A stretch of 20,388 nucleotides of DNA, from positions 1-20,388 of IMG/VR virus record IMGVR_UViG_3300032050_001025. One strand, 5' to 3'. The position numbers and the translations under genes were made by a program. The DNA is from a virus. The notes below the pieces were generated by a model. It worked only from the letters and a program-made list of their open reading frames with translations, did no database searches and was not told the DNA's origin. Each line of letters opens with the position of its first letter. Position 1 is the stretch's first letter. Positions 11,544-20,001 of the stretch are shown here, one piece after another.

Positions 11544-12902
11544 CTAGAATGTACCTCTTGCTGCTTGGTCTAGCGCAGTCTTGCCTAAACCACTAGCGCC
11601 ACCAAAGGCTGCTATTTCACGCTCTGCAAGTGCACGTCTCTTACGTTGTGCTGATGCAAGGGTATTAAATACTTCTTGTTCAGCCTCTGATTGACGGTAC
11701 TCATCTAAAGTACCCTTGTAAATATCAGATAGTTTTTCAGCCGTAGGTAGAATGTCTGCAATAGTTGCATAACCCTTTTGAGCCTGTGCTTTAGTAATAC
11801 CTTGTGCAGCCAATTGCTCAGCCACAGTAACTCCAGCGGTAAGACCTTGCAGCCCTGCTGCTGCACCGATTTCGGCTGCTGCAACCTGACGTTCAATCTT
11901 TTGATATTGTTGATTAGGGTCAAGAACATAGGCAACTAAGTCGTTATCACTAATGCCGTAATAGCCACGAAGGGTAGCCAAAATTGCTGGGTCAGCGTTC
12001 TGTACTCGTTGAACTGCAGTAACTACACGATTAGATAATTCTGTAGTTGCAATGTCATTAGCAATAAACTGCTGGACATAAGCATCAGTATCAAACTGCT
12101 TAAGACCATAGGCTCTAAGAATCTGACGGTAATCATCTTCAATGTTTAGATAATCGCTAGGGTCTAAAACTCTAAGACCCTTTTTAATACGGTCCTGATT
12201 AGCCTTAAAACGTGTTTTATATTCTTCTGATTCTTGTAGTTGGAGAGTAATTGTAGATTCACTGGCTCCACTAATAGCCAACTGTTTAATCCTAGGAACT
12301 AAACTGGCTAAACCATATCTTGTAAATCTATCAGTAAGAACAGCAATAGCATTCTCAGCCTTTTCTTGCTTGGCTGCAGCATCGGCTGCTGCTCTATCTA
12401 TAGCAGCCTGCTGTGTATTTGCAGTTAATGAGGCTATTTGACTTTGTAATGATTGAATTAATGCCAATGTAGCAGCGTCTAAACCTGTGGATGTAGAGGT
12501 TACTACTGGTGTAGGGGTAACTACTGGAGTACTTGTAACTACTGGAGTAACAGTAGTTACTGAAGTATAAGGATTAAATGTACTTGCAGAGGTTACAACA
12601 GGTGCAGGAGTATTTTGTTGTACTATTGTTTCAACAAAAGTCTTTGTCTGGAAAGGTCCATACCCAGATGCTTTTGCAATCTCCTTAGCAGCGGCTGTCA
12701 TACCAGCAACATCGCCTTCATTAGCAGCCATCTCAAATTTAATTGTAGCAATTTCTATATTTTTTTCTTTTACAATTGCTTTACCTGTAGGAATACTTTC
12801 TTGAAGCGCTGCTAAAGAATCTGCAAGTGAAGTTGGTTTATTTGCAGCAACAGCATATTCTCTTGCTTGACGGGCGCGGCGCATTTCTTCTTTGTCAACC
12901 AT
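11544..12902 (-). CDS. Putative internal virion protein with Thr/Pro/Val linker (452 aa)
   Basis: A 452-residue, mainly helical protein. Residues 1-95 are a charged helical N-terminal region (MVDKEEMRRARQAREYAVAA). Residues 98-139 are a Thr/Pro/Val linker with repeated TPVVTS units. Residues 141-190 are a coiled coil rich in Ala and Gln. From 192 (RFTRYGLASLVPRIKQLAIS) follows a region with EEYKTRFKANQDR, GLRVLDPSDYLNIEDDYRQI, LRAYGL and TTELSNRVVTAVQRV, a pattern I associate with large helical virion proteins of Actinobacteria-infecting and uncultured phages. The end is an Ala/Arg-rich helix, RKRRALAEREIAAFGG. No transglycosylase, peptidase or nuclease motif is evident. The start abuts the previous TAA directly. 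I infer packaging in the virion, perhaps ejection with DNA; a tail-associated role is the alternative. Confidence 0.7.
   Translation of the reverse strand: MVDKEEMRRARQAREYAVAANKPTSLADSLAALQESIPTGKAIVKEKNIEIATIKFEMAANEGDVAGMTAAAKEIAKASGYGPFQTKTFVETIVQQNTPAPVVTSASTFNPYTSVTTVTPVVTSTPVVTPTPVVTSTSTGLDAATLALIQSLQSQIASLTANTQQAAIDRAAADAAAKQEKAENAIAVLTDRFTRYGLASLVPRIKQLAISGASESTITLQLQESEEYKTRFKANQDRIKKGLRVLDPSDYLNIEDDYRQILRAYGLKQFDTDAYVQQFIANDIATTELSNRVVTAVQRVQNADPAILATLRGYYGISDNDLVAYVLDPNQQYQKIERQVAAAEIGAAAGLQGLTAGVTVAEQLAAQGITKAQAQKGYATIADILPTAEKLSDIYKGTLDEYRQSEAEQEVFNTLASAQRKRRALAEREIAAFGGASGLGKTALDQAARGTF
12499..12552 (-). repeat. Three tandem 18-bp units encoding a Thr/Pro/Val linker
   Basis: Three consecutive 18-base units at 12499-12516, 12517-12534 and 12535-12552 share the core ACTACTGG. 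On the coding strand they give six-residue units of the form TPVVTS or TPVVTP. They make up part of the extended linker between the N-terminal helices and the coiled coil of the 452-residue protein. Confidence 0.8.
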
Positions 12903-13766
12903 TTATGCCAACCCCATATCTCTTAGCACTCTAAGTCCTAGGTCATCAAAAGTCTGCTGTGCATTTTTTGTGTACAACCATTCATCACGACTTTTAATAA
13001 TCTTTTCTGCTTCCCACAATGGGACAATTTCTGGCGTCTGAGTTTTAGGATTTACATAACCAGCCAACTGTTTAAATACTGGGTTATCATTAGTTACAGT
13101 ATCTACATCTACTTCAAGAGTATTAGCAATCAACTGACGTAGCGCTGAAGTTTGTAATCCAAATGAACGACCTGCTTGGATACCCTTTGAGTATGCAGGA
13201 TAAGCAGATATAGCAAAACCTTTAAGTTCTTCCTGGATGGTTTCATCAGTTAGGCTACCATCTAGAATACCCATAGATACTTTATCCCAGTAATTCTTGG
13301 GTAGAATAGTATTAACACCTTGGTCATCTGCAAATGTCTTTAGGGCATTAACCGTGCCTAGGGCACTACCGCCAATCTTTGTACCCATCTTGCCAGAGTT
13401 AAGAATCATTATCTCTAACTGGGTATCTGTATCACCTTTAAGATATGAAGTCTCAAACATTGCTTCAATCTCAGGAGTTACTAAGAATCCTTTGGCTATT
13501 AGTCTTTGCTTCTGTGCTTGCTTCCAAGCATCAAACTCTTGAGCGTATACACCAGGCTGGGTCTTTTGTTTAGTCTGTCGTGACTGGGCATTGCCAGTTA
13601 AGTTCTTAAAGTAGTTAGAGTTGTAATAATCTAAACGTGCTTCAGCAATATCGCCCACAGCAAACTTCTGAAATATAGGACCTAGTTCTGGAAATGCTTT
13701 AATTATTACATCAGTAATACCAAGAGCAAGAGCGGCTGCTTCGCCAGCCTTATTAATGTCAGCCAT
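12903..13766 (-). CDS. Putative internal virion protein (287 aa)
   Basis: A 287-residue protein beginning MADINKAGEAAALALGITDV. The N-terminus (about 8-45) is a moderately hydrophobic amphipathic stretch, LALGITDVIIKAFPELGPIF, not a cleavable signal peptide. The C-terminal half contains SAYPAYSKGIQAGRSFGLQT, SALRQLIANTLEVD, a NDNPVFKQLAGY segment, and EAEKIIKSRDEWLYTKNAQQ ending VLRDMGLA. This C-terminal pattern, with DEWLYTxNAxxTxDDLG near the end, is one I associate with helical virion proteins of uncultured and actinobacterial phages. Its start shares one base with the previous stop (TAATG), and its stop touches the next ATG, so it is probably made in step with the 289- and 452-residue proteins. 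No enzymatic motif is seen. The virion role is inferred from position and composition. Confidence 0.7.
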   Translation of the reverse strand: MADINKAGEAAALALGITDVIIKAFPELGPIFQKFAVGDIAEARLDYYNSNYFKNLTGNAQSRQTKQKTQPGVYAQEFDAWKQAQKQRLIAKGFLVTPEIEAMFETSYLKGDTDTQLEIMILNSGKMGTKIGGSALGTVNALKTFADDQGVNTILPKNYWDKVSMGILDGSLTDETIQEELKGFAISAYPAYSKGIQAGRSFGLQTSALRQLIANTLEVDVDTVTNDNPVFKQLAGYVNPKTQTPEIVPLWEAEKIIKSRDEWLYTKNAQQTFDDLGLRVLRDMGLA

Positions 13767-14635
13767 TATCCTAGTTGTGCTCCCATTCCATCAAGAAACG
13801 CTAAGAAGTCTAAACTTTTCTTAGGGTCTGTAGCCCCAGGTTTTTCTTCAGCAATCCGCTTAGGCAACTCTGCTTCTACCTGCGCTGCGCTAAATGGTTT
13901 AGTTGTCTTACGAACATTAACTCCGCCCTTTTTGTCAAGGGTAGTGAGTGTGCCCTGTTCAATCTGATTCATATAGCGGTCAGTTTCTTGCTTAAGAAAG
14001 TCATCATCAATAGCCATATCAGTAGTCTTGGCATAGACATCTTTAACAATAGCCTCTACCACATCACGGTCCATCATATCAATGTCACGCATTGGATACT
14101 GGCTATCTCCACCACCGTCACCACCAGCAGCAGGAATGCCCTTTAACCAACTGGTAAATGTAGGAAACTTAGTCTTGCCATCAATGCGGTATGAATCAAC
14201 AACATCAACCGTATATTCATTGGCTACTTTAAGAATACCGCTAGTTAAAGCCTGTTCACCACGAGTTGTATAGTCCCGCTCTGTCATATAACCAAGGTCA
14301 AACAGAGTCTTACGTAGACCTTCTTTGTTATTTTTAAAATATGTACGGACTTGTTTTACAACTGAATCAGCATTGATTAGGTCGTAATCAACACCATTGG
14401 CATCTACAATTAAAAAGCGTTGTTCTGGTTCATTACCGACAATTTCCTGTAACTGACGAACATTGCCATAAGTATCAAAAGATACAAAGAACTTAGGCTT
14501 AGTACCACCAAAGTCACTAGCAAGAGACTTACTCTGCGCAACAGCGCCTTGTTGAGAAACTAGTCTTTTTTGCTTGGTGCCTTTAGCACTCTGACGCAAC
14601 GTAGCACGTCCAGCAACATCTTTATTTTCTGCCAT
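13766..14635 (-). CDS. Putative virion-associated protein (289 aa), function unknown
   Basis: A 289-residue protein starting MAENKDVAGRATLRQSAKGT. Residues 1-45 are basic and probably disordered. A strand-rich segment follows (FFVSFDTYGNVRQLQEIVGN, EQRFLIVDANGVDYDL), then helices with VRTYFKNNKEGLRKTLFDLG and YMTERDYTTRGEQALTSGIL. The middle has a Gly/Asp loop (AAGGDGGGDSQYP) and an acidic stretch rich in Asp and Met (DIDMMDRDVVEAIVKDVY). The C-terminal region is helical, ending LAFLDGMGAQLG. LRKTLFDLGYMxERD is reminiscent of a small helical domain often found in phage proteins located next to giant virion proteins, but I cannot name the family. AGGAAGG lies five bases before the ATG, two bases after the giant gene's stop. 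A structural or ejection role is a guess from context. Confidence 0.66.
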   Translation of the reverse strand: MAENKDVAGRATLRQSAKGTKQKRLVSQQGAVAQSKSLASDFGGTKPKFFVSFDTYGNVRQLQEIVGNEPEQRFLIVDANGVDYDLINADSVVKQVRTYFKNNKEGLRKTLFDLGYMTERDYTTRGEQALTSGILKVANEYTVDVVDSYRIDGKTKFPTFTSWLKGIPAAGGDGGGDSQYPMRDIDMMDRDVVEAIVKDVYAKTTDMAIDDDFLKQETDRYMNQIEQGTLTTLDKKGGVNVRKTTKPFSAAQVEAELPKRIAEEKPGATDPKKSLDFLAFLDGMGAQLG

Positions 14636-14637
14636 TA

Positions 14638-17600
14638 CTACCTTCCTGCTCCTGCTTGGACTGCATCTCGTGAGAATGAATTAAGTAGCGGTCTAAATAC
14701 CACTCGGTTTGCTTCATTAATTGCTGGGTAAGCCTTTGCTAACTGGTTAATGATTGCCTGTACTTCTTCCCGTTGCTGTTCCTTTAGCGAACTAAAGTCA
14801 TAACGACGGGAGTTGTAGTCATCAGTAGCATTGGCTACGAAGTTAGCAACTTCTTCTAGGGCTATCTGCATAGCCTCTTTAGTCTTAGCATCGGCTGGAT
14901 TGCGCTTATCCTGGTTAGCCTCAAACAAAGCCTTGAACTTAATCCTTAGTGCACCCTGCTCAGCAATAGAACCATTGACCTCAGCCTGAAGGTATGGGTT
15001 AGCAGTAGTCATATCTTTCTTAGTCTTGGCTGCAATATTGATTAACTCTTTACGCTCCTGGGTAATGCCAGTAGTAGCAAGACGTTCTTCTAATTGTTTT
15101 TGTACTTCAAAGTATCTTTCTTTATCTACTGCTACCTGTAGTTTAACTAAGTAATCTTCAAAAGTAGGTAGATTAATCAGACCTTCTGCTTCAAGGAAAT
15201 TATAAACATCGCCATTAAACTCACCAGTCTTGGGGGCATAGACATAACTCATCTCCTTGTAGGTATCTACAAAGGTTCCATTTCTATTAACCCAATTTTT
15301 AACTTCGTCGGTCATAGCAATAACGACCTTCCACTCTTTTTCAGTGGTGGGTACAGTGTAAATAAGTTTACCTGGATTTTTTCCTACGTAAGTTGCTACT
15401 GCTAGGTCATATACATTGCCAATATCTTCGCCTTGATTGCGAAGAATGCTGTCATAAATATCCCAGAACTCAGCCTTAAATCCTGTAATGCCAACTTTCT
15501 TTAAAAACTCTGGTAGGTCTTTTGACTCCTTGAATGTAGGCATACCTGGGCTTATGTAGCCAAGGATAGTTCTAGCAATAATAATATTGCTGGTAGCAAT
15601 CTTTAGGTTTTTCTGATACTTGTATTTTTCTTCTTCAGTAGCAGATTCGTCAATGCCTAAACCAAATGCTTGGAAATAACGCATAGCCTGCATAACAGCA
15701 CTAGTTTGTTGACGGTTTAATTCATTATCTCTTATTGCTTGTTCATCAATTGTAAGTGTTGCTAGTGCCTGACCAAGTGTACTAAAAAACATAGGAATCG
15801 CAGCATTAGCAAAGTTGGTTGTATCGGCAAAATTACCTAAACCAATTTTGGCAATTATGTCTTGACCCTTTTTTGTCTTGGCTTCAAGTACATCTGCTTT
15901 TTCTTCAGATAGTCCTAATCGTTCTAAGAAAGGCACAACTTGTCCAACAAGTGACTTAAGGACTAATGTACTGTAAGCACCTGCTGGTCCAGACAGCGCA
16001 GGATAACCTGCATCTGGAGCAAAAGAAGGGTTAATAAGTCTTAACTTTAAAGACAATTCATTAAAGGTAGGTATGTTAAAGTCTTCGTTACCAGTAAATG
16101 CCCTAACAACTGGCTCTACAGCAGAGTTAATAATTGTATCTGTAGGGAAGATAATGTATTTATCGCCCTTGTCGTCTTCATAAATATCACCATTAGCATC
16201 TAATCCTGTATTAAGTAGACGCAATCTGTAAAGACTTCGTAGCGGTGTCTTGCCAAAGACACGGTATAGACGGCGATAGAAATCTTCAGTTGCTCGGTAG
16301 AAGCGACCTACTGAACGTATAGCAATAGCCATATTGCTTCGGATATTTGGATTATCTACATACTCTAAAATTTCTTCTGTAGATTGTCTCCAAGCAATTT
16401 CGGTCACACGCTTTTCAGCAAGTGCTTTTGCGTGCCGCTCAGCCTGACCAATGTTTTGACCACTAGAAATATTTGCCTGCTTATAGCGTTCATAAAGCAT
16501 TTTTTCATATGGTTTTAATCTGCCCATATTTGCATCGTATGCAATCCATAAAGCCTTCTGGCGGTACATACCAGTTACTTGTGCATCCATAACTTCCATA
16601 GACCAGTTTTGGAACTTACTAAAAATATGGTCTAGACCGCTATTGTCTTCAAATATTTTCATATCCTTGACTTCGCCCATAGTTACAAGGTCTGTGTTTA
16701 TTTCACCCATTGGGTGCATACCCACGGTCATATCCTCAAAGTCTTTGAATGTCAAACTTGCTGCAGCATTTTCCCAGGCTCCGCCAAACTCATCGCCATC
16801 AACAAGACCTTTACGCTTCTTTGCTCCAGCCTGAATACGGAAATCAATAATTTCTCTATGCTTTTCTTTAATAGCATCTAGCAATTTTTGATTAAAAGAG
16901 TTAGGTGCACCGTGGAATGTATTACGCATATCTAGCAACATACGCTCTACGTGCAAACGAGCAATCTCAGATTCGCCTAATCCTTGCTGGCGACTGTAAA
17001 CAGAAGACGAAAACTTATTATTAAAAGCCTTGACTGCTGCTTCATTAGCAATAGCAAAGCCGCCTATCTCATCAGAATAGGCTACTCCTACTTTTTCTAA
17101 CAATTCATTTCTAGCAGCAGTAAAATCATTAACTGTCTTTAATGCGTTGTTCTTAAAGAAAGCGGTAGCAGGGGAAATATATATTCCCTGTGCAATTGTC
17201 TTACTGTTATAGGGAAAACGTAAAGAAAAGTTACGGTAGTGGGCAATGGCTTGTTGTTTTTCACCCATCTTGCTAACATTGATAGGTCTAAACTTCTTAC
17301 TTGCTGTTAAACCATAGTCTTCGTAAACCTTGCTTAGGTTGCTTGGCGTAAACATAGTGTCTACTAAGTCAATATCCATTTTGCCTGAGATAGAAGAACG
17401 AGCAGCCAGTGAGTTAACAACCGAATCCAACACTTGTGGATTGTGTTTCATCAACTTACGGATATTACTCCACATTTCTGGAGTAAGCGTGTCGCCATAA
17501 ATTTCTTCTGCTTGTTTAACTACATCCTCACGGATAAGGGACATAGCAATTTCAGCCTCTGGAACGTCATACCCACGGCTTTCTGATTCTTTTTTAGCCA

Positions 17601-20001
17601 GATTCTTAACAACTTCATACCGTTGTTGTGGTGTAATCTTTTTAGTTGGGTCCAACAATCGCCCAAGACCAGGAACTCTATAAGCCAAACGGCGATACAT
17701 ACCAATAGAACTCTTACTACCAGTAATAGATTCAAGAACACGGCTTGGCTTAACAGCAGCGCCAGTTAAATATTGGCGGACGTTATACCACGGTGCTGCC
17801 ATATACATAAAGAACGCTTCATCAATAGCAGAACGGACACCTAAACGTGGGAACAAAGTAAAATTAGCCCAAAAGTCTGTGTATTTTCTAATAATGTCAT
17901 TACGGATAGCGCCACCATTGGCAATAAGAGCCTGCCCTTTTGCTTGGCGCTTAGATGCTGCACCGTATTGGTAGATTAAATCATAAGGAAGTGGAGCAAT
18001 ACCTTCTGTTAACTGGCTTGGTTGAATAACTCCTTTACCAGTCATCAAAGGTACATCATTTTCCATACGGAAAGCGCTAGGAGAAATAACATCTGCAAAG
18101 TCAAGTGGTATTTCTGTGCGTACTGCGCTGCCCATACCTAGTTCATTGAAGGTAGATGACAGGATTTGTGCCATATGCGCTTCGCCACCAGGCGAACCAG
18201 CCATACCAACCTTAGTCATTACAGCCTGATATAGATTACGGACAATAGTAATCTGGTTTTCTACTGTTTCATCTAGGAAAGACTCAACTAAAGCATCAGC
18301 AATTCTTGCATTTCCTGTTGCTAGGTTGGCAAGATTACGAAAATCTTGTGATGTCTTAGCAGCATCTTCGCCAAAAAGAATACGTCCTGGGCTACGGGAT
18401 AGCGCTGTGCCTAACTTCTCAACTTGACGTTGAACAAAAGATACATTCTTGCCAAGTTTTAATATCTCATTAACATTAGGATTAATAAGCGTGTCATCGG
18501 AATCTGCTACAGTTTTAAGAACCTGCATAACATCTGTAGCCTCTTTATCTACTTTAGCCAAAACTTCAGGGTTAGTCTTTGCAGATATAGTAGGACTGAA
18601 TACAGCACGTGCTGTTTTTTCTACAGTAGTAGCAATCTTGCGTGAAAAATTAGCAGAAGGAATGCCGTTGCGGCGGTAACTAATACCATCTACACGGCTA
18701 GTTAATAGTCTGTTAAAGTCATCAATGTTTGTAAAGAAGTTCTCTGCACCAGCAGCATCAAAGGCTTTTACATCTGGGCTAGCAAGTTCTTTAATAATGC
18801 TTCGGTTAGCCCAGTCTGGAAAGTTCTGTGCAATTTCGTTATAAGCAGCACCCTTAGCAGTAGAGCCATTAGCATCTGCATAGTTCTTAATTAGCGGACC
18901 AAGTTGGTTATCCCACAGATTAATAACATCTGGCTGAGTAAATGCCCACTTGATAGCATTAGAAGCATTGCCATTGCGTTCTGCAATAACCTGATAAATG
19001 TCTGCTAGTTTTTCGCCTTTAGGTTTTAATCCAACTAAAGTCTTAGCCTCAGCGCCTGTCATCTGTACACCACGAATACCTGTGGTTACAGCCTTAGCAG
19101 CAGGGGTAATGCCTACATATGACAATGGGTCAATTGCTGTCTGATAGATACCATCTAGCGGACCAGATACAAGACTCTTAGCCTTAAGCCGACCCTTCTT
19201 AGTAGATACATCTATGCCAAGCATCTTTGTAAATTTAACTGCCCAGTGATTAGTATTAAGCGTATCACCAGAGGCTGCCGCTTCTGTAGGAACATACTTA
19301 TTAAGAATATCTCTACCCCAAGAAACCTGTGCATCCATCTTTACTGACTTCATAAACGTATCAAAACGCTTAGGTTGGTCATTCATAAACTGAATAGCAG
19401 CGTACATATCTGAATCAAACTTGCCATACAAATCAATGGCTTCGCCAGGAGTTCTGCCCTCTGCAATAGCGCGGGCTAGCGTTGTCATAGCAACGCCATA
19501 CTTTTTGTTGTATTCCTCTACACGGTCCCAACGCCAGTTATTCTTACCGTAATAAGTATCGGTAAGAACACGAAGATTAAAAACATTCTCGCCTTGTTCA
19601 CGCTTTTGCTCTAACTGATACGGCGTATTAATTGCACGACCATAGGTCTCAGCAGCCTGAAAAGCACTGATAATGGGACTACCAGCAAATTTAATTGCTG
19701 CGCCTAAAGCGCCAGTAACTTTCTGGAATCCACTCTGCAGAGCATTCTGCTCTGGCATAAATTCTTCACGATTAGGAAACATATACCTAATTGTGGCTTG
19801 TACATCAGGAGTTAATTCTAAGAATTGCTTACGGGCTTTTTCTTTACCCAACTTCATTAGTGAGTTAGCAGTTTTCCAGGACAGCGCTGCTTGCGTAACT
19901 AATTGTTGTTCACTAGTGGAAAGTTGCGATTGCAAAGCCGCGTTATAAAAATTAGGGCTTACTTCCGCAATAGATGGGTCAAGTAAGTTTTTACGTGGCA
20001 T
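14638..20001 (-). CDS. Giant putative internal virion (ejection) protein, 1787 aa
   Basis: The largest gene, over a quarter of the window. It starts MPRKNLLDPSIAEVSPNFYN with a one-base overlap of the previous TAA and is uninterrupted. Composition is helical and charged throughout. Mildly hydrophobic stretches occur near residues 90-120 (GALGAAIKFAGSPIISAFQA) and about 1400 (NAAIPMFFSTLGQALATLTI), which could contact membrane. Around 1225-1285 lies IRSVGRFYRATEDFYRRLYR followed by a LNTGLDANGDIYEDDKGDKY block, a pattern I associate with other giant phage virion proteins. I saw no transglycosylase, peptidase, ADP-ribosyltransferase, polymerase or kinase active site. Size and position before the scaffold recall ejectosome proteins such as T7 gp16, without claimed homology. 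Alternatives are a giant portal-associated or toxin-like protein. Coding status is certain; role is inferred. Confidence 0.72.
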   Translation of the reverse strand: MPRKNLLDPSIAEVSPNFYNAALQSQLSTSEQQLVTQAALSWKTANSLMKLGKEKARKQFLELTPDVQATIRYMFPNREEFMPEQNALQSGFQKVTGALGAAIKFAGSPIISAFQAAETYGRAINTPYQLEQKREQGENVFNLRVLTDTYYGKNNWRWDRVEEYNKKYGVAMTTLARAIAEGRTPGEAIDLYGKFDSDMYAAIQFMNDQPKRFDTFMKSVKMDAQVSWGRDILNKYVPTEAAASGDTLNTNHWAVKFTKMLGIDVSTKKGRLKAKSLVSGPLDGIYQTAIDPLSYVGITPAAKAVTTGIRGVQMTGAEAKTLVGLKPKGEKLADIYQVIAERNGNASNAIKWAFTQPDVINLWDNQLGPLIKNYADANGSTAKGAAYNEIAQNFPDWANRSIIKELASPDVKAFDAAGAENFFTNIDDFNRLLTSRVDGISYRRNGIPSANFSRKIATTVEKTARAVFSPTISAKTNPEVLAKVDKEATDVMQVLKTVADSDDTLINPNVNEILKLGKNVSFVQRQVEKLGTALSRSPGRILFGEDAAKTSQDFRNLANLATGNARIADALVESFLDETVENQITIVRNLYQAVMTKVGMAGSPGGEAHMAQILSSTFNELGMGSAVRTEIPLDFADVISPSAFRMENDVPLMTGKGVIQPSQLTEGIAPLPYDLIYQYGAASKRQAKGQALIANGGAIRNDIIRKYTDFWANFTLFPRLGVRSAIDEAFFMYMAAPWYNVRQYLTGAAVKPSRVLESITGSKSSIGMYRRLAYRVPGLGRLLDPTKKITPQQRYEVVKNLAKKESESRGYDVPEAEIAMSLIREDVVKQAEEIYGDTLTPEMWSNIRKLMKHNPQVLDSVVNSLAARSSISGKMDIDLVDTMFTPSNLSKVYEDYGLTASKKFRPINVSKMGEKQQAIAHYRNFSLRFPYNSKTIAQGIYISPATAFFKNNALKTVNDFTAARNELLEKVGVAYSDEIGGFAIANEAAVKAFNNKFSSSVYSRQQGLGESEIARLHVERMLLDMRNTFHGAPNSFNQKLLDAIKEKHREIIDFRIQAGAKKRKGLVDGDEFGGAWENAAASLTFKDFEDMTVGMHPMGEINTDLVTMGEVKDMKIFEDNSGLDHIFSKFQNWSMEVMDAQVTGMYRQKALWIAYDANMGRLKPYEKMLYERYKQANISSGQNIGQAERHAKALAEKRVTEIAWRQSTEEILEYVDNPNIRSNMAIAIRSVGRFYRATEDFYRRLYRVFGKTPLRSLYRLRLLNTGLDANGDIYEDDKGDKYIIFPTDTIINSAVEPVVRAFTGNEDFNIPTFNELSLKLRLINPSFAPDAGYPALSGPAGAYSTLVLKSLVGQVVPFLERLGLSEEKADVLEAKTKKGQDIIAKIGLGNFADTTNFANAAIPMFFSTLGQALATLTIDEQAIRDNELNRQQTSAVMQAMRYFQAFGLGIDESATEEEKYKYQKNLKIATSNIIIARTILGYISPGMPTFKESKDLPEFLKKVGITGFKAEFWDIYDSILRNQGEDIGNVYDLAVATYVGKNPGKLIYTVPTTEKEWKVVIAMTDEVKNWVNRNGTFVDTYKEMSYVYAPKTGEFNGDVYNFLEAEGLINLPTFEDYLVKLQVAVDKERYFEVQKQLEERLATTGITQERKELINIAAKTKKDMTTANPYLQAEVNGSIAEQGALRIKFKALFEANQDKRNPADAKTKEAMQIALEEVANFVANATDDYNSRRYDFSSLKEQQREEVQAIINQLAKAYPAINEANRVVFRPLLNSFSRDAVQAGAGR

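Noticed and set aside
14638-20001. Virion RNA polymerase, as in phage N4, given the N4-type capsid protein
   Set aside because: The protein is only about half the size of the N4 enzyme and I could not find the polymerase motif set (catalytic Asp, Lys and Tyr motifs in order).
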